Assembly: GCA_018268465.1 (NCBI GenBank)
Contig: JAFDWN010000010.1
Coordinates: 1-64,000, forward strand
Direction: 5' to 3'
Length of the DNA: 64,000 nucleotides
Source: Actinomycetota bacterium
GTDB taxonomy: Bacteria; Actinomycetota; Actinomycetes; Mycobacteriales; Mycobacteriaceae
The notes beneath the pieces are model-generated. The model made no database searches and had not been told where the DNA came from. It was given only the letters and a program-made list of their open reading frames with translations. Positions 16,709 through 26,202 of the stretch are shown in pieces; the stretch's first letter is position 1, and every line of letters starts with the position of its first letter. Made by a program: the position numbers and the translations under genes.

Positions 16709-17911
16709 CTACAGCGCCCGGCGACGGCCGAGCGAACTGGTCGGCGTCTTTTTGGGGGTGCCGTAGTAGCCGTCGGCGAACCGGCCGGGCTTGTCCTTGG
16801 CGGCCCGCACCGCGCGGCCGTCGGGCCCGGAATCCTCGTCGGCGGCATGGCTGTGCGGATGCGGGTGATCGTGCCCGTGATCGTGGCTGTGCCCGTGATC
16901 GTGGTCATGGCCGTGATCGTGGTCATGCCCGTGGCCGTGACTGTGGTCGTGGCCGTTGCGCAGTGATGTCGGCACCACCGCATTGGGGTCCACCAGCCGG
17001 GGCAGCGCGTCGAGTGCCTTCCGGACATCCTTGTCGTACTTCACCACCACCGCGACGGTGTCCGACAGGACCGCCGAGGACAGTTCGCCGACTCCCAGCA
17101 CCGCCAGGGTGCGGGCCCAGTCGATCGTCTCGGAGATGCTCGGCGACTTGCGCAGATCCAGCTCGCGCAGCCCGCGCACGATGTCGACGAGCTGAGCGGC
17201 GAGCGCGTCGGACAGGCCGGTGTCCTTGGACTTCACGATCTCCAGTTCCCGCTGCGCGGCCGGGTAGTCCAGGAACAGGTGCAGGCACCGCCGTTTGAGC
17301 GCGGCCGCGAGGTCGCGGGTGTTGTTCGACGTCAGGATCACATACGGCGGATGCTTGGCCGTGAACGTGCCGATCTCGGGAACCGACACCTGATACTCGC
17401 CGAGCAGTTCGAGCAGCACCGCTTCCAGTGCCTCGTCGGCCCGGTCGATCTCGTCGACCAACAGGACCACCGGATCCTCGGACCGGACCGCCTCCAACAG
17501 CGGTCGCGGCGCGAGGAACCGGTCGGAGAAGAACACGCTCTCCTGCTTGCCGATCCGGTCGACGGCCTCCTCGAGATCCTGGGCATCGGCGACGATCTGG
17601 CCGATCTTCTCCCGCAGGATCTGGGTGTACAGCAGTTGTTTGCCGTAGTCCCATTCGTAGAGCGCTTTGGTCTCGTCCTGGCCTTCGTAGCACTGCAGCC
17701 GCAGCAGGCGCCGGCCGGTGGCCGCGGCGAGAACCTTCGCGAGTTCCGTTTTGCCGACCCCGGCCGGGCCCTCGATGAGCAGGGGCTTGTCCAGCCGGGT
17801 CAGCAGGAAGACGGTCGTGGCGAGGCGCTCGTCGGCGATGTAGCCCTCGCCGGCGAGCGCTTCGCGGACCGCGTCGACGGAGTCGAACGTGGAGAACATG
17901 CTTTCCAGCAT
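16709..17911 (-). CDS. MoxR-type AAA+ ATPase with histidine-rich metal-binding tail
   Basis: A 400-residue protein. Walker A is EGPAGVGKTELAK (near residue 49), Walker B is VVLLVDEIDRAD and sensor-1 is ILTSNNTRD. After the AAA+ core, residues about 318-356 form a His/Asp/Gly tail with about 19 histidines, mostly His-Asp or His-Gly repeats, then a basic end. The core is of ordinary CoxD/MoxR size, so the tail is an addition. It starts three bases after the mno stop and precedes the VWA gene. The inferred role is metal delivery or remodelling for the neighbouring dehydrogenases. Confidence 0.9.
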   Translation of the reverse strand: MLESMFSTFDSVDAVREALAGEGYIADERLATTVFLLTRLDKPLLIEGPAGVGKTELAKVLAAATGRRLLRLQCYEGQDETKALYEWDYGKQLLYTQILREKIGQIVADAQDLEEAVDRIGKQESVFFSDRFLAPRPLLEAVRSEDPVVLLVDEIDRADEALEAVLLELLGEYQVSVPEIGTFTAKHPPYVILTSNNTRDLAAALKRRCLHLFLDYPAAQRELEIVKSKDTGLSDALAAQLVDIVRGLRELDLRKSPSISETIDWARTLAVLGVGELSSAVLSDTVAVVVKYDKDVRKALDALPRLVDPNAVVPTSLRNGHDHSHGHGHDHDHGHDHDHGHSHDHGHDHPHPHSHAADEDSGPDGRAVRAAKDKPGRFADGYYGTPKKTPTSSLGRRRAL

Positions 17912-17914
17912 CCT

Positions 17915-19207
17915 CTAGGTGAGCAGGTCGTCGAGGTCACCGGTCATGCAGTGCTCGACGACGGGGCGGACCAGGTCGAAGGTGCACTCCTTGGCATTGC
18001 CAGGGGTGCAGGCGTCGCCGAGGACGTGGTTGGTGATGCGGTCGACGTCGGCTTTGTCGCCCTTGATGACCGGGGCGTTCTCATAGAACTTGGTCGGGCC
18101 CTGGCCCAGGCGGTTCTTCGAGTAGCTGTCCTGCTTGACGTCGACGAAGCGCTCGATGATGTTGACGTCACGCAGCAGCCGGATCGCGGCGGCCAGGGCC
18201 GCGTCGGCGGCCTGCACGTCGGTCATGCCGTAGGTGTCGACCCCCATCGCCTGGGCGATGTCGGCGAAACGCTTGTAGGCGACCGGCATGTTGAACGCCC
18301 ACACGCGAGGCAACGCGATGGCGTTGTTCAGGCCGTGGTGGGTGTCGTAGAAGGCAGACACCGCGTGGCTGATGGAGTGGATGATGCCAAGGCCACCGGA
18401 GTTGAACGCCTGGGCGGCGATGTACTGGGCGTACATCATCCCCTGGCGGCCGGCGAGGTCGCTGCCGTTCCAGGTGGCCTCACGCAGGTTCTCGGCGGTC
18501 AGCTTGATGGCGCGGATCGCGTTGCCCAGCGACGGCTCGAAGTTCAGCCGCGAGACATAGGGCTCGCTGGCGTGCGCGAGGACGTCGAAACCGCACTGCG
18601 CGGTGTAGTCGACCGGGCATTCGTAGTACAGCACCGGATCGTCGACGGCCAGCGTGGTCACCGAGGCGTCGTCGAACGCCACGTACTTGTGCGGGTTGTC
18701 GGGGTCGGTGGTGGTGTCGGTGATGACGTAGGCCCACGAGGTCTCCGAACCGGTGCCGGCCGTGGTGGAGATGGCGATGTGCGGCGGGTTCTTCGGGTTC
18801 TCGCTCTTGTTGAAGCCCTCGAAGTCGTTGACGTTGCGACCGTCGTGGGCGACGGAGATGCGGGCGCCCTTGCAGGCGTCATGGGTGGAGCCGCCGCCGA
18901 TGGAGATGAAGCTGTCGCACTCGTTCTCCTGGTAGAGCTTCACCGAGTCCATGACGTTGTAGTCCTTGGGGTTGGACTCGACCTTGTCATAGAGGACGAC
19001 CTCCAGGCCGTGCCACTTCAGCGACTCGACGAGGTTGTGGACGATGTTGGTGCCCCGCAGACCCGAGGTCATCACCAGGGTCTTCTTGAAGCCCATCTTC
19101 AGGGCCTCCGGGCCCACCATCTCGTGGGCGCCCGGCCCCATCATGGCGCGGGGGAACGGGTGAAACTCCTTGATCGGGAACGGCTTGAGGAGATCCTCGA
19201 CCTTCAT
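17915..19207 (-). CDS. mno: NDMA-dependent methanol dehydrogenase (methanol:NDMA oxidoreductase)
   Basis: A 430-residue iron-type alcohol dehydrogenase. It has FISIGGGSTHDACKG, AISTTAGTGSETS and metal-binding histidines in HSISHAVSAFYDTHHGLNNA. The strong match is to the actinobacterial Mno/MDO family, which holds a non-exchangeable NAD(P) and passes electrons to mycofactocin (in vitro to N,N-dimethyl-4-nitrosoaniline). It oxidises methanol and other primary alcohols or diols. Start ATG 19207 has AGGAAGGA upstream. It leads the operon mno-moxR-VWA. The need for mycofactocin ties it to the mft genes at 1-418. Confidence 0.93.
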   Translation of the reverse strand: MKVEDLLKPFPIKEFHPFPRAMMGPGAHEMVGPEALKMGFKKTLVMTSGLRGTNIVHNLVESLKWHGLEVVLYDKVESNPKDYNVMDSVKLYQENECDSFISIGGGSTHDACKGARISVAHDGRNVNDFEGFNKSENPKNPPHIAISTTAGTGSETSWAYVITDTTTDPDNPHKYVAFDDASVTTLAVDDPVLYYECPVDYTAQCGFDVLAHASEPYVSRLNFEPSLGNAIRAIKLTAENLREATWNGSDLAGRQGMMYAQYIAAQAFNSGGLGIIHSISHAVSAFYDTHHGLNNAIALPRVWAFNMPVAYKRFADIAQAMGVDTYGMTDVQAADAALAAAIRLLRDVNIIERFVDVKQDSYSKNRLGQGPTKFYENAPVIKGDKADVDRITNHVLGDACTPGNAKECTFDLVRPVVEHCMTGDLDDLLT

Positions 19208-19304
19208 GGCGGAACAGTCCTTCCTGCGATGCAGCACTGGTGTCGCCCATCAACGTAGGCACGTCGCTGTGATCCAGGGAACACTCCGCGCATAAGACTC
19301 ATCG

Positions 19305-19317
19305 TTGGGCAGCCCAA
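19305..19317. promoter_or_regulatory. Inverted repeat upstream of mno, candidate regulator site
   Basis: TTGGGC-A-GCCCAA is a perfect 6-1-6 repeat about 98 bases upstream of the mno start, close to GGCAC-N9-GTGCC (about 19322-19340). The window shows no competing gene on this side of mno. MnoR binding is a guess from position. Confidence 0.35.
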
Positions 19318-19370
19318 TTCGGCACGACCAGACAGTGCCGGGCCTGTCCGCCCGGGCAGGACGACGGACG

Positions 19371-19883
19371 TCAGCCCGAGCCGCCGCCCACCTCGGCGGG
19401 CAGCGGCGGCGGCAGCGGTGTGGGCGACGGTGACGGGCTGGGCTCCGGTGCGGGGCTCGGTGCGCCGGCCGACTCCGACGTGTCGGACCGGTGCCAGTCG
19501 GTCACCGGTTCCTCGCGGATCACCTGGTTGCCGGCCTTCACCACCAGCGTGTTCGCCGTCAGCGTGTAGGTGACGCCGCTGTTCTCGGCGACGAACGTGT
19601 CGCCGCTCGATCGGGTGGCGGGGAGGACGAGCCTGGCGCCGTCGCGCACCCGCACCCCGCGGTATTCGTATCCGCCGCCGGGGGTCCGGCAGATCGCCAC
19701 GCGGGACGTCGGCGTGCTGCCGAACACCACCGCCGTGTCCGGGGGACCGCAGCGCGCCGTCGAGTCGAGATAGCCCGAACCGTCCGACGCGGGGGCGGCG
19801 GCGGCCGACGGCGCCGCGGCGATCAGCAACGTCGACGACGCCGCGACGGCAAAGGACACGAGGGAGGCGGATAACCAGGACAT
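19371..19883 (-). CDS. Secreted protein of unknown function with proline/serine tail
   Basis: A 170-residue protein. The N-terminus has a Sec signal peptide: a hydrophobic core from about residue 8, then APSAAAAPAS as a likely signal-peptidase site. The mature part has two cysteines (in ARCGPP and AICRTP), which may form a disulfide, and beta-rich sequence. It ends in a low-complexity Pro/Ser tail. No known family was recognised. Start ATG 19883 was chosen because GGAGGT precedes it and the signal peptide follows. It stands alone between mno and the carboxylate-amine ligase. Confidence 0.7.
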   Translation of the reverse strand: MSWLSASLVSFAVAASSTLLIAAAPSAAAAPASDGSGYLDSTARCGPPDTAVVFGSTPTSRVAICRTPGGGYEYRGVRVRDGARLVLPATRSSGDTFVAENSGVTYTLTANTLVVKAGNQVIREEPVTDWHRSDTSESAGAPSPAPEPSPSPSPTPLPPPLPAEVGGGSG

Positions 19884-20055
19884 CGACCTCCACCTGACCA
19901 CGGGCCTGCGGGATGCGCGACCGCCGACGCCGAACTCAACACAATCGTTAGGACCTGGAGACATGCCCGCGACCCGAACCTGCGGGCGCGCATATCCGCG
20001 ACGCTGAAACCGGATCCCGCTCCTCGCCGCGGGTCCGGTCCCGCGGTCGACGGGT

Positions 20056-21198
20056 CTAACGCAGCGTGGTGACGGTGTTGTCGCGCAGTTCTGCGGCCAG
20101 AGCACCGACGACGGCCTTGAGACTGCCGAAGTTGGCCTCGGCGACCCGCAGCTGGCGCAGATAACTCGGACCCCGCTCGATGATCGTGTGTACCCGGTGC
20201 AGTTCGTCGAGACTCCCGAGTTCCTCGGCGATCGGCGCGAGCCTGGCGATCACCTCCACCAGATCGTCGGTGACCAGCCGCTCGTCCCCGTCGGGGCCGA
20301 CCACGACGATCGACTCGATCCCGTACCGGGCCGAACGCCATTTGTTCTCCCGGTGAAAGTAGGCCGGAAACACCGGTATTTCGCGTCCGGCATCGAGTTC
20401 CCGCGAGAAGTGCTCGACGAGTGCTTGGGTGAATGCGGCGATAGCACCGATCTCGTAGGCGGTGGACACTCCGTCGAACACCCGCAACTCGACCGTTCCC
20501 CAGCGGGGCGAAGGACGGATATCCCAGCGCAGATCGCCGAAACCCTCGATCACGCCGATGTGCAGCAGGTCGGACACCGTCTTCTCGTAGGACTCCCAGT
20601 CGGCGAACTGCGGCGTCAATCCGGCGGTGGGCAACTGCTGGAACATCAACGCCCGGTTGGAGGCGTACCCGGTGAGCTCGCCGGCCCAGAACGGACTGGA
20701 GGCCGACAGCACCTGGAAGTGCGGGAGATAGTTCAGGAGCCCGTCGATGATCGGCAACACCTTGTCGCGCCTCTCGACGCCGATGTGGATGTGCACGCCC
20801 CAGATCATCATCTGGCGACCCCACCACTGGGTGCGGTCGATGAGCACCTCGTAGCGCGGGTTGCCGGGGGTGACCTGTTGGGCGAACCACTGGCTGAACG
20901 GATGGGTGCCCGACGAGATCAGTTCGACACCGAGAGGTTCGGCGATGTCGATGACGGTGTGCGCCAGCCGGCTGAGCTCGTCGGTGGCCTGCCTGACGAT
21001 GTGGTGGGGCGCGGTCACCAGTTCGACGGTGTTCGTCAGTAGCTCGCCGGTGACGTGCGGGAAACCCTCCGCCGGGCCGACTTTGGCCAGGATCTCCGGG
21101 GCCGCCGGGGTGAGCTCACCACTGCGCCGGTCGACCAGTGCGACCTCCCACTCCAGGCCGATCCTGCCTCGCTTCGATCGCGTGAACTCGATCCCCAT
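20056..21198 (-). CDS. YbdK-type carboxylate-amine ligase (glutamate-cysteine ligase 2 family)
   Basis: A 380-residue protein starting MGIEFTRSKRGRIGLEWEVA with the GLEWE motif, then SSGTHPFSQW and GVHIHIGV, which mark the GCS2/YbdK family. The M. tuberculosis counterpart is probably Rv0433. These enzymes form an amide bond using ATP. The E. coli member has weak glutamate-cysteine ligase activity, but the physiological substrate in mycobacteria is not clear to me. It begins one base after the metI-like stop in the same direction. Confidence 0.85.
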   Translation of the reverse strand: MGIEFTRSKRGRIGLEWEVALVDRRSGELTPAAPEILAKVGPAEGFPHVTGELLTNTVELVTAPHHIVRQATDELSRLAHTVIDIAEPLGVELISSGTHPFSQWFAQQVTPGNPRYEVLIDRTQWWGRQMMIWGVHIHIGVERRDKVLPIIDGLLNYLPHFQVLSASSPFWAGELTGYASNRALMFQQLPTAGLTPQFADWESYEKTVSDLLHIGVIEGFGDLRWDIRPSPRWGTVELRVFDGVSTAYEIGAIAAFTQALVEHFSRELDAGREIPVFPAYFHRENKWRSARYGIESIVVVGPDGDERLVTDDLVEVIARLAPIAEELGSLDELHRVHTIIERGPSYLRQLRVAEANFGSLKAVVGALAAELRDNTVTTLR

Positions 21199-21199
21199 C

Positions 21200-21862
21200 T
21201 CAGCGTCGCAACGCCTTTCCGGACAACCAGTTTCCGAAGAACTGGGCCGCCTGCACCATCACGATGATGGTCAGCACCGCGATCCAGGTGACCCACCAGT
21301 TGAAGCGCTGGTAGCCGTAGACGATGGCGAAGTTGCCCAAACCTCCGCCGCCCACCGAACCGGCCACCGCCGTCATATCGACGACCGCGATGAACACGAA
21401 GGTGTAACCGAGGATCAGAGGACCGAGCGCCTCGGGCAACAGGACCCGGGTAATGATCCGGAATGGGCTGGCGCCCATGGCCTGTGCCGCTTCTACCACG
21501 CCAGGGTCGATCGATACGAGATTCTGTTCGACGATACGCGAGATTCCGAACGTCGCCGCGATTACCAGGGCGAAGATGGCCGCTCTGGTGCCGATCGTCG
21601 TACCCACCACCGACAGTGTCAGCGGCCCGATCGCGACGATGAAGATGATGAACGGAATCGGGCGTACGAAGTTCACGACTATGTTGAGAATCGTGTACAA
21701 CCAGGTGTTCTCGAGGATGCCGCCCTTGCGGGTCGTGTAGAGGAGCACACCGAGTACCAGGCCGAAGAGTCCTCCGAGCACCAGTGTGGTGACCACCATC
21801 TGCAGGGTCTGCCAGATCGACTCCCAGAAGATCGGGCGCAGCACATCCCAATTGATGGTCAT
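21200..21862 (-). CDS. metI: Methionine-type ABC transporter permease (MetI family)
   Basis: A 220-residue protein with about five membrane segments and the permease EAA loop EAAQAMGASPFRIITRVLLP, which docks on the ATPase. The C-terminal GGGGLGNFAIVYGYQRFN is typical of MetI. Its ATG overlaps the metN stop as ATGA. With metN and metQ it forms an importer for D/L-methionine or a related amino acid. Substrate is inferred from family only. Confidence 0.9.
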   Translation of the reverse strand: MTINWDVLRPIFWESIWQTLQMVVTTLVLGGLFGLVLGVLLYTTRKGGILENTWLYTILNIVVNFVRPIPFIIFIVAIGPLTLSVVGTTIGTRAAIFALVIAATFGISRIVEQNLVSIDPGVVEAAQAMGASPFRIITRVLLPEALGPLILGYTFVFIAVVDMTAVAGSVGGGGLGNFAIVYGYQRFNWWVTWIAVLTIIVMVQAAQFFGNWLSGKALRR

Positions 21863-22887
21863 CGCAACTCCTGCACGGTGGTCTGTGAACTGAGCTGGGC
21901 CACAACCTGATCCACGGCAGCATCCGAGCCGGTCAGGGCGAGCGTGATGTTGCCCACCGACTTTCCCTGCAGTGCGGAGATGCCGCCGTACACGAACTCG
22001 AATCCGATATCCGTGGCGCGCACGGCATCGGCGAGAACGCGCCCGACCCGGTCGGCATCGGAGACGCTCACGGCGACGAGCCTGCCCGGGTAGCGCTGCG
22101 CCAGTTCCGCGGCGTCGCTGGCCGACGGTTTGTCGTGCAGCGAGTTGGCGACGATCTTCTGCGTCAAGTCGGCCTGAGGCTCGGAGAAGATGCTGTAGAC
22201 GTCGCCCTCCTCGACCAGTGCCCCGCGGTCGAGGACGGCCACCCGGTCGGCGATCTTGCGCACGACGTCCATCTCGTGGGTGATCACGATGACGGTGATT
22301 CCGAATTCGGAGTTGACGCGTTTGAGCAGTTTCAGCACATCGTTGGTGGTCTGCGGATCCAACGCCGAGGTTGACTCGTCGGCCAGCAGGATCTTCGGGT
22401 TGGCGGCCAGCGCACGGGCGATGCCAACCCTCTGCTTCTGCCCGCCCGAGAGTTGTCGCGGATAAGACCAGGCCTTCTCGGCAAGGCCGACGAAGTGCAG
22501 CAATTCGGCGATCCGGTTGCGGTGCCGCTCCGAGGGGACACCGGCGGACTCGAGAGCGAACGCGATGTTGCCGTAGACGGTGCGCGAATTGAGCAGGTTG
22601 AACTGCTGGAACACCATGCCGACGCGGGTGCGAAGTGCACGGATCTGCTTGGCGCTCAACGTCGTGATGTCGGCGCCTTCGACGATCACCTGACCGGAGG
22701 TGGGGCGTTCCAGCGCGTTGATCATCCGCACCAGGGTGCTCTTGCCTGCGCCGGAACCGCCGATGATGGCGTAGATGCTGCCCGCCTCTACGCTCAGGCT
22801 CACCGACGCGAGAGCATCGAAGGTCTCCTTCGACCCCTCCACCGGATATGTCTTGGTCAGGTTGACGAATTCGACGATCGCGCTCAT
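21859..22887 (-). CDS. metN: Methionine-type ABC transporter ATPase with NIL domain (MetN)
   Basis: A 342-residue protein. Walker A is IGGSGAGKST, the Q-loop FQQFNLLNSRT, the signature LSGGQKQRVGIARAL, Walker B ILLADESTSALDP and H-loop VIVITHEMD. The C-terminal 80 residues are a NIL (ACT-like) domain that in MetN binds methionine and inhibits transport when the cell is replete. It lies between metQ (33-base gap) and metI (overlap). Confidence 0.93.
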   Translation of the reverse strand: MSAIVEFVNLTKTYPVEGSKETFDALASVSLSVEAGSIYAIIGGSGAGKSTLVRMINALERPTSGQVIVEGADITTLSAKQIRALRTRVGMVFQQFNLLNSRTVYGNIAFALESAGVPSERHRNRIAELLHFVGLAEKAWSYPRQLSGGQKQRVGIARALAANPKILLADESTSALDPQTTNDVLKLLKRVNSEFGITVIVITHEMDVVRKIADRVAVLDRGALVEEGDVYSIFSEPQADLTQKIVANSLHDKPSASDAAELAQRYPGRLVAVSVSDADRVGRVLADAVRATDIGFEFVYGGISALQGKSVGNITLALTGSDAAVDQVVAQLSSQTTVQELR

Positions 22888-22920
22888 CTGCTGTCCTCGC
22901 CGGAGATGGCACTGGGTCGG

Positions 22921-23883
22921 CTACTTCGCACGGATCTGCTCCTCGAGCTTGCGGGTGATCTGCTGCAGCGCAGCGGCGGGTTTGTCCACGATGACCGCGG
23001 TGCCCTTCGAGGCGTCGACCACGGCCTTGGTCACCTCCGGGTTGTGGTACAGCTCGGCGATCCGCAAGTAGGTCGGATTGTCCTTGTCCTCTTGCCGGGA
23101 TACGAACGCATTGATGTAGGGCTCGGCGGCCGGACTGTTGGGGTCGTCGTTGTAGATCGCCGCGGACGGATCGAGGTTCGCGTCGAGGGCGAATCCGTTG
23201 TTGATCACCGCCGCGGCTACCGACGGGAGCGAGGTCACTGTCTGTTGGGCGCTGATGGGCACGACCCGTACCCGAGTCCCGGCGGACTCGACGTCGACCG
23301 GTGTCGACAGGACACTGCCGCCGTCGCGCAACCGCACCAGACCGGCCTGCTGCAGTACCAACAACGCCCGGGCCTGGTTGGTCGGGTCGTTGGGGATCGC
23401 CACCTCGGCGCCGTCGGGAATGTCCTCGACCGCGGTGTAGCGCTGCGAGTACAGCCCGAGCGGCACCACGACCGTCGAGCCGATGGGGGTCAGCGTCTGA
23501 TCGGCCGCCACGTTATAACTGGCCAGGAACTGCAAGTGCTGAAACAGGTTCAGATCGGTCTGTCCCTGCGCCAGTGCCGGGTTGGGTTGGGAGTAGTCCG
23601 CGAAGTTCACAATCCGGATAGTGATGCCCTCGTCGGCGGCGAGTCGTTGCAGAATCGGCCAGAAGTCGGCGCTGCCTTCGGTGGTGCCGATGCGGACGAC
23701 GTCGGCCCCGTCACTGCGCAGAATGGCGTTGGAACCACCGAACAACGAGAAGACCAGTCCGACGACCAACAGCACGCTGACTGTTGCACCGGCGACGATG
23801 AGACTCCGGTCACGCCTGGGTTTCGGCGGCAGCCAGTGCGAGTCGACCTGATCGCCATGCACGGGCTCTTCGCGGCTGGCCAC
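22921..23883 (-). CDS. metQ: MetQ/NlpA-family substrate-binding protein with N-terminal membrane anchor
   Basis: A 320-residue protein. Residues about 28-50 form one hydrophobic segment after a basic stretch (PPKPRRDRS). No lipobox cysteine follows, so it looks like an anchored protein, not the usual lipoprotein. The rest matches NlpA/MetQ proteins: VVRIGTTEGSADFW, LNLFQHLQFLASYN and IPNDPTNQARALLVLQQAGL. GTG start with GTGAGG upstream. It is the first gene of the metQNI operon. Confidence 0.88.
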   Translation of the reverse strand: MASREEPVHGDQVDSHWLPPKPRRDRSLIVAGATVSVLLVVGLVFSLFGGSNAILRSDGADVVRIGTTEGSADFWPILQRLAADEGITIRIVNFADYSQPNPALAQGQTDLNLFQHLQFLASYNVAADQTLTPIGSTVVVPLGLYSQRYTAVEDIPDGAEVAIPNDPTNQARALLVLQQAGLVRLRDGGSVLSTPVDVESAGTRVRVVPISAQQTVTSLPSVAAAVINNGFALDANLDPSAAIYNDDPNSPAAEPYINAFVSRQEDKDNPTYLRIAELYHNPEVTKAVVDASKGTAVIVDKPAAALQQITRKLEEQIRAK

Positions 23884-24069
23884 GTGACCGCCTCACTTCC
23901 ATCCAGACCTGTCGTCGTACGCCGTAGGCGACCGCTCCGAGCCATCAATCCGGCGCGACCGCTAGCAAGTCGCACGGTTGTAGCAAGGCCATGGGTGTCG
24001 GCGTCGTGCGCTACGGAGCGGGTCCGGCCGGACGCGCGGCCGCTGACGAGGATCGACGCCGTTCAAACA

Positions 24070-24094
24070 GGTTTTGCGCATGCTGCGCAAAACC
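24070..24094 (-). terminator. Hairpin downstream of the ergothioneine operon
   Basis: GGTTTTGCGCA (24070-24080) and TGCGCAAAACC (24084-24094) form a perfect 11-bp stem with a 3-base loop, 28 bases after the egtE stop. On the minus strand it is followed by TGTTTGAAC, a weak T-rich tail. It separates egt from metQ. Confidence 0.65.
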
Positions 24095-24121
24095 GTCCCC
24101 CCGCGACGTCCCCGCTACCCG

Positions 24122-25240
24122 TCAACCAGCGTCGGCGAGCGCGCCGACCAGTAGCTCCAGCTCCGCTTCGGTGACGTCGACGTGGGGCGACAGCCGCAGC
24201 ACCGGCCCGGTCAATTCGAACGGCGCGCGGGCGACCTCCGCGACAGTGGTCACGATGCCGTGGTCGGCGATCAGCCGGGCCCGCACCGCCGCGGGCTCCA
24301 CACCGTCGGGCGGTGCCAGCGTGGTGATGGCGCTGGGTTCGCCGGGTTCCTCGACGACGCGCCACCCGCCGGCGCCGGCGAGGGCGGTGCGCGTCATCCG
24401 GCCGACTTCGGCCAGCCGGGTGCGCATCCGGGCGGGCCCGGCACCGAGGTATTCGCCGATGGCCACCGAGAATCCCACGCGCGCAGCAACATTGGTCTCA
24501 CCGTATTCGAGTTTCTGCAGCACACTCATCGGCACATCCCAGCCTGCCGGAGGCAGCCGGGGGCGCAGGCGTCCCGCCAACTGCGGGTGCACGACCAGGA
24601 CACCCACACCGCGGGGTCCGGCCAGCCACTTCCGCGACGAGGAGTACAGCGCGTCGGCGGCGACGTCGCAGTCGATGTGCCCGAGCGCCTGGGCGGCGTC
24701 GACCACCAGCGGAACACCGACGTCGCGGCAGACGGCGGCGATATCCGCCAGCGGCTGCACCACGCCGCGATGGCTGCCCAGCGCCGTCAGGTGCACGAGC
24801 GCGGGCGGATCGGCGGCCAGGGCGTTCGCGGTGCGCTGCACCGCCAACCGCCCATCACCGTCGACGGGTAGCGGGCGGACACGGAAGCCGTTGGCCGCCA
24901 TCACCGCAAGATTGGGGCCGAATTCACCCGGCAGACAGGCCAGGGTGCGTTCGCCCGGCCAGGCGCCCAGCAGCAGATCCAGCGCATGCGCCGAACCGGA
25001 GGTGAACACGACGTCGGCGCCGCGGTGACCCGTCAGCGCCGCCACGGCCGCGCGCCCCGCCGCCAGCACCGGTTCGGCCGCCTCCGCGGCCACATACCCG
25101 CCGACCTCGGCTTCGTGGCGGGCATGGCGGGCCGCGGCGTCGATGGCGGCGAAACTCTGGCGCGAGCACGCCCCGCTGTCGAGGTGCACGCCGGCGACCT
25201 TCGGGCGGGCGTCCCGCCAGCCCTCTGCACAGTCCGTCAT
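24122..25240 (-). CDS. egtE: Ergothioneine C-S lyase EgtE
   Basis: A 372-residue PLP-dependent fold-type I enzyme. The PLP lysine is in [16 protein letters not shown], and [13 protein letters not shown] gives the ring-binding Asp. EgtE cleaves the cysteine sulfoxide conjugate to release ergothioneine, the last step. Start ATG 25240 overlaps the egtD stop as ATGA. A start 15 codons earlier is possible but lies inside egtD. Confidence 0.93.
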   Translation of the reverse strand: MTDCAEGWRDARPKVAGVHLDSGACSRQSFAAIDAAARHARHEAEVGGYVAAEAAEPVLAAGRAAVAALTGHRGADVVFTSGSAHALDLLLGAWPGERTLACLPGEFGPNLAVMAANGFRVRPLPVDGDGRLAVQRTANALAADPPALVHLTALGSHRGVVQPLADIAAVCRDVGVPLVVDAAQALGHIDCDVAADALYSSSRKWLAGPRGVGVLVVHPQLAGRLRPRLPPAGWDVPMSVLQKLEYGETNVAARVGFSVAIGEYLGAGPARMRTRLAEVGRMTRTALAGAGGWRVVEEPGEPSAITTLAPPDGVEPAAVRARLIADHGIVTTVAEVARAPFELTGPVLRLSPHVDVTEAELELLVGALADAG

Positions 25241-26202
25241 CGCACCGACAGGGACAGTCCGAAGTCGCCCGCCTCGTCGGTCCACCAGTGCGTCCGCGTC
25301 AACCCGGCGGCGGCCAGTTCATCGGCCACGCCCCCGGCGGTGAACTTGCACGACACCTCGGTGAGCATCTCCTCCCCGGCGGCGAAATCCACGGTGAGGC
25401 CGAGCGCCGCGACATACACCCGCTGGGCGTCGTGAGCCCGCAGCCACATCTCGATGCGCTGCTCCGCGTCGTTGTAGCGGGCCACATGGTCGAATCCGGC
25501 CAGGTCGAAGTCGGCGCCGAGTTCGCGGTTGACCACCGCCAGCACGTTGCGGTTGAACTCGGCCGTGACACCGGCGCTGTCGTCGTAGGCGCGCACCAGC
25601 CTGCCGGTGTCCTTCACCAGGTCGGTGCCCAACAGCAAGGTGTCGCCCGGCTGCAGGCCGTCGGCAAGCGTGGCGAGGAACTCCGCGCGCGGCGCACGGT
25701 TCAGATTCCCGATGGTGGAGCCGAGGAAGGCCACCAGCCTCCTGCCCACCCGGGGAATCTTGCCCAGATGCTCCTCGAAATCGCCACACACGGCGTCGAT
25801 CTCGATGCCGGGATACTCGCGCGCGATCGCCGCGCCGGCCGCCCGCAGCACCCCAGCATCGACGTCGAACGGGATGAATCGGCGCAGAGATCCGCTGTCG
25901 CGCAGGGCGTCGAGCAGCATCCTGGTCTTCTCCGAGGTGCCGCTGCCCAGTTCCACCAGCGTGTCGGCACCCGACGCGGCGGCGATCTGCGCCGAGCGCT
26001 CGCGCAGGATCTGCGCTTCGGCGCGGGTCGGATAGTACTCCGGCAGCCGGGTGATCCGGTCGAACAGATCGCTTCCCACCGAATCGTAGAACCACTTGGG
26101 CGGCAACGACTTCGGCGTCGCCGTCAGTCCGGCCAGCACATCGCGGCGCAACGCCTGGGCGGCCGAGTCGGCCGCCAGATAGTTGGCGAGGGAGAGGGTC
26201 AT
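25237..26202 (-). CDS. egtD: Histidine N-alpha-trimethyltransferase EgtD
   Basis: A 321-residue SAM-dependent methyltransferase of the EgtD family (DUF2260), with [20 protein letters not shown] as SAM motif I and [10 protein letters not shown] further on. It converts histidine to hercynine, the first committed step of ergothioneine synthesis. It overlaps egtC upstream and egtE downstream by four bases each, so the operon is translationally coupled. Confidence 0.96.
   Translation of the reverse strand: MTLSLANYLAADSAAQALRRDVLAGLTATPKSLPPKWFYDSVGSDLFDRITRLPEYYPTRAEAQILRERSAQIAAASGADTLVELGSGTSEKTRMLLDALRDSGSLRRFIPFDVDAGVLRAAGAAIAREYPGIEIDAVCGDFEEHLGKIPRVGRRLVAFLGSTIGNLNRAPRAEFLATLADGLQPGDTLLLGTDLVKDTGRLVRAYDDSAGVTAEFNRNVLAVVNRELGADFDLAGFDHVARYNDAEQRIEMWLRAHDAQRVYVAALGLTVDFAAGEEMLTEVSCKFTAGGVADELAAAGLTRTHWWTDEAGDFGLSLSVR

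Noticed and set aside
17279-19258. Long plus-strand frame opposite moxR and mno
   Set aside because: Antisense shadow; composition is unlike a real protein and both minus-strand genes are well supported.
23884-24069. SAM riboswitch or other methionine-sensing RNA before metQ
   Set aside because: No core motif of a known SAM riboswitch class was found by eye. The only strong structure is the egt terminator.
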